From: Laccaria trichodermophora
Lineage: Eukaryota; Basidiomycota; Agaricomycetes; Agaricales; Hydnangiaceae
Direction of reading: 5' to 3'
Assembly (NCBI GenBank): GCA_018417955.1
Contig: JACTVC010000021.1
Coordinates: forward strand, 186,001-250,000
DNA: 64,000 nt
Below are positions 11,614 to 20,606 of the stretch, piece by piece. How positions within the stretch are numbered: position 1 is the stretch's first letter; every line of letters begins with the position of its first letter. Both the position numbers and the translations under genes were made by a program. The notes beneath the pieces were generated by a model. That model did no database searches. It had not been told where the DNA came from and saw only the letters and a list, made by a program, of their open reading frames with translations.

Positions 11614-12377
11614 ATGAATTTCTTTACCAGCCTCATCGTCCTCGTCCATCTCATTCTGTCTGTCGTTGCCTTGCCCGCCGAAGCGATTATATATGATATC
11701 AACACCATCGGGAAGCAGCTCACAAGTACCGCAGGCCTCCTACAGCGTTCAACTAACAATGACGCCGCACAAGCTACAGTGAGTCAGCTCAGGGTTATGC
11801 TCAGGTCCGTGCAACCGCTGATCTTCATTCCTTTCCTTGCGTAGCAAGTAGAAGATCACCTTGATAAATTGACCTCTGATCTAACTGTCCTGATCAATGA
11901 TGTAGCGCAGGCTGTAGGTGGCAGAAATTCTCAAAACGGTGGAGACCAGACTAACGGACTACTCTCCATTACATAGTACCCTTTTCTGACTCCTTTTGAT
12001 GGACCTGACGCCCGCGCCATCCTCGACGCTACGAGAGAAGTGCTTCTTCCTCCGCTCACTCTACTGCAGAAGCTCCTTACAGATGCAGCCATTCGCTTTC
12101 GTCGTCAACTCGGATCACCTGCGTTCGGGGTTCTAGCCAAATCCGTAGGAGTTTCCGTGAATGCATTCCTGGAAGGTACCTCGGTGATCCAGCAGAGACT
12201 CACAGTACGTCGCATTTTCCTTTGCCTTTGTGAGACTGACGGTACTAATCTTCGTTTGCCACCATCAAGGATGACTTGGCCACACAGGGAGTCGCCGTCA
12301 GTAGTGACATCAAGACTCAGTTGTATCACCTCGATGTGGCTTATGGCCTCAGCTTGCCACCAGGGGGCCGTCCTTGA
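11614..12377 (+). CDS. HsbA-like secreted helical protein (hydrophobic surface-binding type)
   Basis: Four exons (11614-11778, 11845-11913, 11977-12204, 12270-12377), all GT-AG, join to 189 aa. The first ~20 residues (MNFFTSLIVLVHLILSVVAL) are a signal peptide, with cleavage probable near Ala-Leu-Pro. The mature chain is Cys-free and mostly amphipathic helix: 'DINTIGKQLTSTAGLL', then 'DARAILDATREVLLPPLTLL', then 'AFLEGTSVIQQRL'. This pattern fits the HsbA family, cell-wall galactomannoprotein-like proteins that bind hydrophobic surfaces in some fungi. The role here is inferred from family only. The dead copy at 9536 is its tandem duplicate. Its 3' flank meets a fragment of RAE1. Confidence 0.6.
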
Positions 12378-12529
12378 GCGTTTTCACAGAGGCTAGTACG
12401 GAGCTTACAGATTTTACTCGACTTTTGTAGGAACTTTGAAAAACCTTGAGGGATGTTCCCCATGGTGCTTCGCTCGAATCTTCGAATATTAATGTGCTCA
12501 TTGATTTCTTATTCGTCAACACCTTGAAT

Positions 12530-12726
12530 CATGTCGGTTCGAAACCCGAGCGTCTGCGTCCCAAGAGTGGACGGTACCGTTTGAACTTTAAATTTAACTT
12601 ATTATTCATGGGAGGAGTGGAAGAGACGAGGGAACGGACCACATGTAGAGACCGTTCCGTGTACGGGGTGATATTAAAAGTCTGATAGCGTACATCGAGT
12701 TGGGAATTAGATCTCGTCGGTGACAT
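12530..12726 (-). pseudogene. Partial duplicate of RAE1 exons 6-7
   Basis: On the minus strand this stretch repeats the real RAE1 sequence around 13060-13260. It carries the block from CACCGACGAGATCTA through CACCCCGTACACGGAAC to GGTACCGTCCACT, with roughly 80-85 percent identity by eye. It has lost the exon frame (for example CTTTTAATATC replaces the ACGACATTTC stretch of the parent). It lies directly downstream of RAE1 in the same orientation and looks like an abandoned local duplication. Confidence 0.7.
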
Positions 12727-12802
12727 CTGAATGCATTTATGTCTAACAGCCAGGAGCCCTCACACATACATATATGCCATCAGGTGTTGTCCTTCCAGAC
12801 TG

Positions 12803-14304
12803 TCACTTCTTCAACCGCTTCTTCACCTCTTCATTCTTACACCTATGCAGCACAAGATTATTCTTAGACCCTGGCGTCGCACCAACATGACCCTTTGACC
12901 AATCATACGAGACGGCGTATGCGAAAATCGAGCCATCGCGGTTGAAAGCGCTCGCGGAAATTGAGTCGGCTGCAATGTCGAAGCCTTGAACCATAGGGTA
13001 GTCAATAAATTTGAGTTTGAGGAAGTGAGGCCCAGGGGGAGACTTACTTTTTAACCGCGTACGAGCGTCTGTGTCCCAAAAGTGGACGGTACCGTCTGAG
13101 CCTTGAATTTGACTTATTATCAAGCGGGGAGTGGAAGAGATGAGGGAACGGACCACATGTAGAGACGGTTCCGTGTACGGGGTGGTATGAAATGTCGTTG
13201 ATAGCGTATATCAGTGATTGGTCCTTCGAGTTGGGGACTAGATCTCGTCGGTGACATCGGAATGAGAAGTTATGTCTAACAGGACAAAAGAATCATGAAT
13301 ATGTAACGCTTGTCGAGATTTATTTCTTGACTCACGCAGAGTCCTTTTCCTCGACGTGACTTCAAAATGTTAGGAAAAATGTTGAAAGATAGCGACTATA
13401 AGAATCACTCACTGAATCGCAACCCTTCCTTCCAAGCTCCCAATCGCAAACCCTTTTCTCTCGGAGGCCTTGATGCAAGAAATTACGCGAGTTTCCCACT
13501 TCAAGGGCGATGTCATCGTCTGTAATAGAAAACAACATTCACATAAGTTATCATGCCCTCGACTGTTATCACATATGAAACCCACCAACCTTGTAAGGCG
13601 TACCCGGATTCGTCAAATCAAATATCTGAACTTGTCGTCCGGCAGTCCCAACAACCATAAGCGGGTACTCAATATCAAACGTATAACACCGTTCTGGCAA
13701 CTGAACCGTAACTACCGGATTCGGCGTTCTCAAGTCCCAGTACTATGCAAGTAACAAAAAAAGCCCCGGTAAGTGGGGGTTTTGAATTCGAGAGTCGGGA
13801 AGAAAGGAAAGAAAGCGCGCAACGCACGTACTTTGATAGTTTTATCCCAGCTCCCGGTCACCATAATACCACCGTCTACCCACCCAACGCTCTTGATGGG
13901 CGCGTCGTGTTGTGCGACTTGGGTGGTTTGACTGGTGGTTAGGTCATACATCCTACCCGCGTTGTCTACGCCTCCAGAAAAGAGTTTGGTTCCGTCCTGG
14001 GTTTAGTACTTATAATGAGCCGGTGTGACGCACGTATAAGTACGCTTGAACTCACTTTACTCCAGCATACGTCAAGGACGGGTCCTTGGTGGTGATAGCC
14101 TCCTTTTACTTGAGTTTGGAAGCTTTCAACCGCAACTTCGTATATCCGAACACTGTTGTCCCAACTTGCTACAGTCATATAATCCGCCTGACTCGAGAAC
14201 GACACTTTGGATATCGAGTCCGTTGGGAGATTTGGAACTTGGACGTCATCCTTCTTCGACAAGCTCCCAGTGGCCGTGGGGTTGGTGATGGTGCGAAAGG
14301 ACAT
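12803..14304 (-). CDS. RAE1: RAE1/Gle2 mRNA export factor, WD40 propeller
   Basis: Nuclear-pore WD40 protein needed for poly(A) RNA export. Eight exons (14056-14304, 13832-13996, 13590-13742, 13413-13519, 13336-13359, 13154-13275, 13048-13101, 12803-12984) join in frame to 351 aa, the normal length. WD signatures in order: 'ADYMTVASWDNSVRIYEV', 'FSGGVDNAGRMYDL', 'GGIMVTGSWDKTIKYWDL', 'GFAIGSLEGRVAI', 'HNFSFRCHRRD', 'GSDGTVHFWDTDARTRLK', and the family-specific end 'FNRDGSIFAYAVSYDWSKGH'. One donor (exon 6, GTCCGT) is weak, chosen because it restores CGSDGT. The 24-nt exon 5 supplies the VEEKDSA link. It looks functional. Copies of its 3' pieces occur at 12530, 17995 and 33503. Confidence 0.9.
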
Positions 14305-15444
14305 GATGCGAAATCATGACTCACGAAAGTCTGGCGTGCGGGTGGTTGTGTCGTTGGCAGGATGGCGGCTCCGAAGGCTTGTTGTATTAATAAAACCGGC
14401 GTTTTAACCCTGGCATTTGGGCGTCAATGGGTTGTTATAGGGTAGGAATTCAGGAAACGTCGAAAAAGAAATATGTAAGAGGCTATAAAAATTCATACAT
14501 ACTTAAGAGCTGTGGTTGACCGCGAGTCGGAGTATATTTGCCCGTTGACTGGAGGTGCCTTGAAGGACTTAGGAGCAGACACGGCATTTTTTTGTAGGTG
14601 CAGCGATTGGAACTGTCGTTTTTCCCCGTCACGAGAGTTGGAACGGTCTCAAAGTTACGTTCGAAAAAAAAAGCCTTTGCCTCGCATGAGTACCTTCACG
14701 ACCTGTGTATGTAAAACGAAAAACCATGATCAGTCTGAAGACAATTCTGAATTTCAGAGTTAATGCCGCACCTGCTTTCCGCACATTTAACTCCGGAGTC
14801 AAATCACAATCGACTCGCGTGCACCGACAATGCATCTGGATTGCCTATATGTAGCCACGCACGGCCTAAGCACAAAGTAGCAGGCTGAGTCCATTCCTCG
14901 TAATGGGCGGCGATGAAGAAGGTTTAGATTGGCCGCCCCTGGTAAACAAATCAGGCGAGACGCCTTTTAGTCATCCCGCTTCCACAACGTTCAACGCCTG
15001 GTCTCTGCAACGCCCCTGAACTGTTCTCTGCACTCATGATCGCCGATAACAGACTATTGTTCTTGGGATTTTTTCTCCGAGATTGCTGGAGGCCTGGGGC
15101 ATTGGTGGCAGAGTACTTGATTGGTCACCCTGGCTTGGTATGCTCAACAAAAAGGGGACGGGTTGGCGGCAGGGAAGGGGGTCCAGGTCAAATTTCTGTC
15201 TTTCGGGAGCACGGTACGTTAAATTTCCTACTCCATGCATTGGACTGAGTCCAATTTCTTCAGAACTTACTTTTTAACGGTTTATTGAACGCCACAATCA
15301 CTGAGGTGTTCGAAGTGACGTTCCATGGTGAACACAAAAGGGTCGTCATCGTAAAACGTGCCTTTTGACGGTCCCGAATTCGACTAGCAGCTCGCCCACA
15401 ATATCAGTGTTCCGCGGGGCGTCCCCACTTCTAGCATCCCTCAG
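14305..15444. other. Intergenic region between RAE1 and the F-box gene
   Basis: Over 1 kb that should contain both promoters (the two genes are divergent). Short open frames on both strands show no family resemblance. A polyA run near 14665 and mixed composition are the only features noted. Confidence 0.4.
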
Positions 15445-16860
15445 ATGGATTACGGTAGCTGCTCTTCGATGACCATTCGTCGCCGTATCTCTCAGCTGAA
15501 GCATGGCTTCTCATACCTCAAGACCAGGATTTTATCTTCCTGGCGTACCTGTGTAGGCGGGTGGAGCGATGATGAATCTGTCGAAGCAGAAGTTGACGGA
15601 AGCACGGGTACACACGATTCGCTCCTTTTTCCTGTTGCACCTCCGCCCATCAACCTTCTTCCAGTCGAGATCCTCGGCGAAGTCTTCCTTGCATGTCTTT
15701 CGAGCGGTGGAGAATCCCAACATCCCCTGTTTATCAAACCCGAACCACGGAGCGCCCCGATGCTTCTGTGTCAAGTCTGCAGTCGTTGGAGGCAAACCGC
15801 ATTATCCATGCCCAGCCTCTGGTCCTCCATTTCAACAGCGCGAACCACTCAATTGCACCAGATTCCCTTGCTCCGATTGTGGCTGGAGCGATCGCGTACC
15901 TCCCCTCTATCTTTCCATTTAATCGGGTCCCAAAAAACACCCCGTCCTGAGTTTGTTTCCACCATACTTTCCGCATTTCTCACCCAGCGTCATCGCTGGG
16001 AGCACGTCAGCATCGTTTTTAATGATGAACTTGCCACTCAGTTCCTTGAACTGTCAAGTAACACCTTCCCTCAACTGCTTTCCTTCAAAGCCGACGTAAT
16101 GGTTTGTGGGCAGGCGGTTACTGAAGCGTTTCCCTACAAGATGTCTACAATCAGTAACTTTCGTCGGCTTTCCTTCATGACATCTCGAACGCCAAGCTCC
16201 CTCATGGTCGTTCAATGGCACAGGTTGACTCATGTTTATGTGAGCGGACTACCCAGCTTGGCGTCATCCATCTTCCTTCTGGGACATTGTCGAGAAGCCG
16301 TAGAGGCCCAACTTGAAAGTACCATGCCCACTGATGCTGAACCTCCCTTGACCTTTGACCTCGATCCACTGACAACCCTATCCAACCTCCGCACGCTGGT
16401 GGTGACGGTGCATGAGGATGTGGGTATCCTGCTGCAACATTTTGACACCCCGGCTCTCCACTATCTTAACATTCTACAATCATCCAATGATGGCCCCATC
16501 TCACGCGAGTGCGGAGCATTCTCAAACTTTGTAAAACGCTCTCGACTGGAGAAAGTCGTGATTACGGATTTCGGCGCAAGTGAAAGTGACATTTTCGCGT
16601 ACCTGAACCCGGTATACCATCGGTGCACTCACGAAGTCCTTTTATCGTCTCCATCTGTGACGCCGAGGATCGCGGACATGTTCAATGAGAGGGTTGGCAT
16701 TGGACCAGAGGCCACTACTCAACCTCACGTTGAGGTCGACGATTCTATTGTTGGCTGGCTTCCAGACTCACGTGGCGGCGGCCTATTCAATCGATGGATG
16801 GCCCATCAAACTCAGTTGCGAAATGGCTCGTTTTGTGCCGTCTTTGACCACCTCCTTTGA
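15445..16860 (+). CDS. F-box protein
   Basis: A single uninterrupted 471-aa frame. An F-box-like motif occupies about residues 65-130: 'INLLPVEILGEVFLACLS', then 'PMLLCQVCSRWRQTALSM' and 'PSLWSSI'. The rest is the leucine-rich, LRR-like region usual for Agaricomycete F-box proteins (for example LTTLSNLRTLVVTVHEDV). The family acts as substrate adaptor of SCF ubiquitin ligases through Skp1; the substrate is unknown. It is intronless, unlike its neighbours, which is common in this expanded family. After the double TGA at 16858-16863 the same frame stays open for about 46 codons (ADSDSDTPPPRPTG), so a longer ancestral C-terminus or an unseen intron is possible. Confidence 0.8.
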   Translation: MDYGSCSSMTIRRRISQLKHGFSYLKTRILSSWRTCVGGWSDDESVEAEVDGSTGTHDSLLFPVAPPPINLLPVEILGEVFLACLSSGGESQHPLFIKPEPRSAPMLLCQVCSRWRQTALSMPSLWSSISTARTTQLHQIPLLRLWLERSRTSPLSFHLIGSQKTPRPEFVSTILSAFLTQRHRWEHVSIVFNDELATQFLELSSNTFPQLLSFKADVMVCGQAVTEAFPYKMSTISNFRRLSFMTSRTPSSLMVVQWHRLTHVYVSGLPSLASSIFLLGHCREAVEAQLESTMPTDAEPPLTFDLDPLTTLSNLRTLVVTVHEDVGILLQHFDTPALHYLNILQSSNDGPISRECGAFSNFVKRSRLEKVVITDFGASESDIFAYLNPVYHRCTHEVLLSSPSVTPRIADMFNERVGIGPEATTQPHVEVDDSIVGWLPDSRGGGLFNRWMAHQTQLRNGSFCAVFDHLL

Positions 16861-17789
16861 TGATGGGAGTTTCACCTGGCTGCTAGCCATCACTCTATAC
16901 ATGGTGCAACTAGGCCTCCAGCTGATTCGGACTCTGATACACCTCCACCCAGGCCGACGGGAATGGGAATGGCTCCCGGACGCTGCTTTTATAAAGTCCG
17001 AGACGTCCCTCTCACTTGAGGCGCAGGATATCGCAGATGGGTTCAAGAGGATTTTGGGTGGACACGCCGTATCTGCGCAAGGGGTATGGGAGGATACCGA
17101 GGCTGAGTCTGAGTAGTGGTGAGTTGATGATACCTACGTGGATTTTACTTAGTACATTGAAGGAGGGGTTGTTATAGAAAGAAGGACTGCATATATGTGT
17201 ACAACATACAAGATGATTCAAAGGTGGCCTATGGTGTTTCGTGAAGTAGCGTATCAACAAATACAGGTGTTGTATCGGAGTTATCATTGAGAAGCGAACG
17301 AAAACTAAGAGAATGATTGGAAGGTTCAAGCAAGGTTCAAGCGACCAAGTTACACACTTGCTGCGCTGGAAACTTCGTCAGTATTACACAAAACGTGATA
17401 GTAACCAAAAGAAACTCACAACACGCCCTCCCCACGACGATGTCTTTTCTGCCATGTCGACTTCATAAGAAACGTCGGTTTAGTGCTCTTCAGCACATGG
17501 AACTGATGCTCTGGCAGGCGAGGGTGCGGATACTTGGCTTGGGTCGGACATCAAACACCACCTGTCTCGCCGCCGCCATCGTGGTCCCAGATCTACGCTT
17601 TGAGACCCGGAAGGCATGTGGGTAGAGCTTTTTTGAGTGGAGATTTCCGTTTCTGCTGTAGCTCGTCAGAACAAGCGATATCAGAAAGACAACATGAAAG
17701 CTCTCACTGAAGAAAATCAGTTACCGCCCCCTCATTACTCCCCTCCACCCAACCACAACCGCAGAGATAACAGCAGCACATTTTATGTC
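16861..17789. other. Intergenic, no recognised gene
   Basis: A plus-strand frame overlapping the F-box 3' end (16685-17116) and one at 17317-17625 show no known domain. The region ends where homology to a thioesterase last exon begins. Confidence 0.4.
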
Positions 17790-17936
17790 GCCGCCTCTAC
17801 ATTCTCGCTAGCCCAGAGAAAGATGGTGGCGCGTTCGAAAGAGGCGCTGGTGTGGTATACTTATGATGTCGGGAGGAAGTGTGATCCGGGGGAGGAGGCG
17901 AAGGGGGTTGTGGCAGAGGAGTACGCTGACATTTGA
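17790..17936 (+). pseudogene. 4HBT-type thioesterase, last-exon fragment
   Basis: The frame reads 'STFYVAASTFSLAQRKMV' then 'ARSKEALVWYTYDVGRKC' and ends DPGEEAKGVVAEEYADI before a TGA at 17934-17936. This is the closing part of a hot-dog-fold acyl-CoA thioesterase (4HBT family), which typically ends with a SKEALVWYDYD-like strand. No upstream exons with the catalytic part are visible on this strand, so it is an isolated fragment. A longer relic of the same gene lies inverted at 33600-34844. Confidence 0.6.
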
Positions 17937-17994
17937 TGGAGGGAGATACTTATGGCTAGAGTGTACGCGCCGCGCGGCATGTACTACATATGTA

Positions 17995-18055
17995 ATGACA
18001 AACGAGATCATTTCTTCAACCACTTCTTCACGTCTTCAATGTTCATCCTTACACC
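17995..18055 (-). pseudogene. RAE1 3'-end fragment
   Basis: Read on the minus strand, this stretch matches the last codons of RAE1 (HRCKNEEVKKRLKK, stop). Here it reads ...GTGTAAGGATGAACATTG... then ...GACGTGAAGAAGTGG... and TTGAAGAAATGA. It sits tail-to-tail with the thioesterase fragment, an arrangement repeated in mirror image at 33503. Confidence 0.6.
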
Positions 18056-18295
18056 TCTTCGTACTTTTCCAAACACTGTGGAAGTTGAGAGACAGTGCAT
18101 GCACCGGATGCGGAGAAGGCGGAGCTACTCTTTCAACTTGAGAACATCCTACGTGCTCTGGGAGCAAGGTGACGGTTGATGTCAGTGCATAAGCGCCAAT
18201 GCCTCGTGCAAGCCTCGTGGATGCATGAGGGCGTGTCCGATAACTCCAATCGTTCATCTTGCTAATATTTCACCAGGTTCTGATTCGAAACAGCG
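18056..18295 (+). promoter_or_regulatory. Conserved upstream block of family A copy 0
   Basis: Non-coding block just before the copy 0 start. It shares words with the regions upstream of most other family A copies (30400-30520, 33460-33500, 36525-36640, 40490-40600, 46285-46400, 50920-51040): GGCATTGGCGCTTATGC, CCAGAGC-CGTAGGATG, GTTGAACGAATAGCTC-CC, and GCATGCACCGG. On this strand the words read in reverse complement. Conservation exceeding the broken genes around it suggests promoter function or recent duplication. Confidence 0.45.
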
Positions 18296-19760
18296 ATGTC
18301 TACTTTGCCTGGTCATGATCATACGTCTAGTGGCACTCCCCCTTCACACGGCAAAGGGGGTTTAGATCCAGCAGCAAAAGTAGTAGGAGAGTCAACGAAA
18401 AGGACGGGTCCCAACTACGGTGCGCCTATTGCGAAAATTCGAATCCTCGCTACAAAGTTCAGTGGCCTAATTTATTCATGCAGTATATTACCGTCTGTAC
18501 ACCAAACTCGGTGGTGCATTTGAATCGAATCACGCCCTCTACCGCAACGACCGTTTCATTGGCCGTATTCCGTCGAAATCTTTTGTCCCGCCTCATACCG
18601 TGGCGTCTATCAAGTGGTCATTGTGCAAACTTGAGGGCCTCTCGGAGCCCGACAAGGCGCTTGTCTTCACACTGCTCCCAAGCCCAGTACGCAAAGAAGA
18701 CTCTGCCCGCCTCTCTTTGTACGCGCCTTCTGGGCTAGGCCTGTCCGAAGAAGATCCGATCGCGTTGGTTGTCGAGTCGGAGAAGAGGACCAGGGAGGTC
18801 TCGCAGTCGGAGGAGCTCCGGGAGCGCTCTGATGATACCGATATTAAATACGGCAAGTCTTGTCGACATCTCCTACCCAAATAGTACACTCACCAGCTTT
18901 GCAGTATACTATCGTGTTTACTCATCCGAAGGAGGAGATAAAAAGGCAAAGATGTCCTTTGACGAAAGTGATCTTTCGTTAGGACGCATCAACACCCTCT
19001 TCATTGCGCCCCCTCACACCGCTGGGTCTTTGAAAGCATGCATTGCAAAAGTTGAAGGCCTCGCCATGCCGGGTCACGCACTCTACAAGGACATGGAGCT
19101 CTTCCAGGACATGAATAGTGATGCTGCTATGAGCAACTCCGATGTCATATCCTTCCAAGGTGACACTTATTCAGGTAGCAATGAAGGTGATCCCATAGCC
19201 CTTGCCAATGCAACCTCTACATCAGGTAAAGTTCTCAGTCAATATCCACTAGACACTGCCACAACAAACCATGTTTTTTCAGATGGACCTGATTCAAAAT
19301 TCACGAAATGTGCTCGGTTAACTTGTACTGCTGGTGAGTAACAGTTCCTGAGATAACCTGATCTCATAGTATCCCACCACAGACTATGCAGAACACAAAC
19401 CTTATTGGCTATCAGTAAACAAGAATGAGATTGTTCACACAGATGGAGTTATCATCCAGGTGGAGAGCCCTGCTTGCAAAAGTATTCCTTTCCTCTTCTG
19501 CATTGTCACCAGATTGTTGATGCTTTGTCAGTTCTGACTCTTTTCACAGGATACATGGTGATTAATTCCAAGGGTGAAAAAGGCTGTGAGTCTCCAATTT
19601 GCCTTTGGGTTAATAGGTGGTTATTAATTTTCTTTGGCAGTTGTGAATCAGTGTGAGTGGTCTCCTCCCTCTGTTGGAGTGTTTGATATCCACAGACCAC
19701 TGGCATTTGCTAGGTGACATTGAGTGTGTATGCTTTCAGAATGGGATATGCCAGGACTGA
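18296..19760 (+). CDS. Family A protein, copy 0 (duplicated-domain protein, function unknown)
   Basis: Seven exons (18296-18419, 18484-18852, 18905-19333, 19383-19481, 19550-19585, 19641-19652, 19714-19760) join to 371 aa. Exon 1 is a Ser/Thr/Gly-rich, probably disordered leader (MSTLPGHDHTSSGTPP). Exons 2 and 3 each encode one version of the same domain: YYRLYTKLGG...IGRIPSKSFVPPHTVASIK, and YYRVYSSEGG...LGRINTLFIAPPHTAGSLK. Exon 4 (HKPYWLSVNKNEIVHTDG) and exon 5 (YMVINSKGEKG) are conserved in all copies. Intron 2 uses a GC donor. This is the only plus-strand copy. Its C-terminal exon differs (CDIECVCFQNGICQD) because the short final exon reads on. No signal peptide or membrane segment. No lesion seen. 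Confidence 0.7.
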
Positions 19761-19832
19761 GGCTCAGAAGGGGTTGATGTACCAACCAGTACCATAGATC
19801 TGTCAATATGTGACACAAGAAATGACTGACAT

Positions 19833-20352
19833 ATTAAACAAGGGACAATTGGGCAGCTGAGAGAAGTCTTTACATAAAAGATGCCTTGACAAATTAACAT
19901 TTTTGTACCTTTTTGTGATTACATAGCACACATCTGTAAGACAATTTTAATTCTGATGGTGCATTTGTCTATTGTTCAAAGGTGGCCAACAGAATAAAAA
20001 CAATTGATGTACTTATTGTTTAAAGTTATCTGCAACTGTGTTTCCAAGGCAAAGCATTGCTGAAAATAGGAGTCTTGCCTATTGCCAGAGGGAAGAATCA
20101 AATTATTCCTGAAATTTGTCCACTTTGCAAATTTTAATTCTTAACATCCTTTTGTCTTCTGTACACATCTAAAGACACTTTTAAAAAATTGCAACATCTA
20201 TATCTTAACATTTGTTTTCCCTCTTTGAACAATAGGCAGACAAACTATCAAAATTAAAAATTCCCATCACATAAAAGGTTCAAAAATGATTCATTTGTCC
20301 AGTGATTTGTCAAATGCTCTACTCAACTGCCCAATCATCCCTCATTTGATGT
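19833..20352. mobile_element. Foldback (long terminal inverted repeat) element
   Basis: The outer arms pair: AAGGGACAATTGGGCAGCTG on the left against the reverse complement of the CTCAACTGCCCAATCATCCC stretch on the right. Similarity continues inward for roughly 150 bp; both arms carry TATTGTTCAAAG and a GTACCTTTTTGTGAT/AACCTTTTATGTGAT word. No reading frame is inside. The target duplication is unclear. Confidence 0.55.
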
Positions 20353-20522
20353 ATGATCAGCAAAAACTAAACAGACATTGTGCAACTTGCAATTACCCAC
20401 TACCATAGTGGTCATCATTGCCCTGTAATATCAGCAAGTTGTCTTGAACCCACCTATCAGTGTCAATTGAGTGTTGACAACCTGACTTAGCATTTAGATA
20501 TCAAATAACAAAAAGGATATTA

Positions 20523-20606
20523 CACCTGACAGGAATCAAACCCATGCTGTTTGCTTCACACCAAATTTGATGGAAGGCAAGCATAATAACCACTTCACCA
20601 CAAGTG
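20523..20606 (-). repeat. tRNA-Gly-like sequence (SINE or tRNA relic)
   Basis: Read on the minus strand, the ends CACTTG and CAGGTG pair. An A-box-like GTGGTGAAGTGGTTA and a B-box-like GGGTTTGATTCC are correctly placed. A CTTCCA segment resembles a Gly(UCC) anticodon loop, followed by about 15 extra bases (intron-like) before AAGCA. Whether it is a working tRNA gene cannot be decided by eye. Confidence 0.35.

Noticed and set aside
16685..17116. 143-codon frame overlapping the F-box 3' end
   Set aside because: No resemblance to a known family; starts inside the F-box gene in another frame.
18853..18884. Alternative end of family A exon 2 (GKSCRHLLPK, stop)
   Set aside because: Reading through is the unspliced intron; splicing with the GC donor restores the frame in every complete copy.
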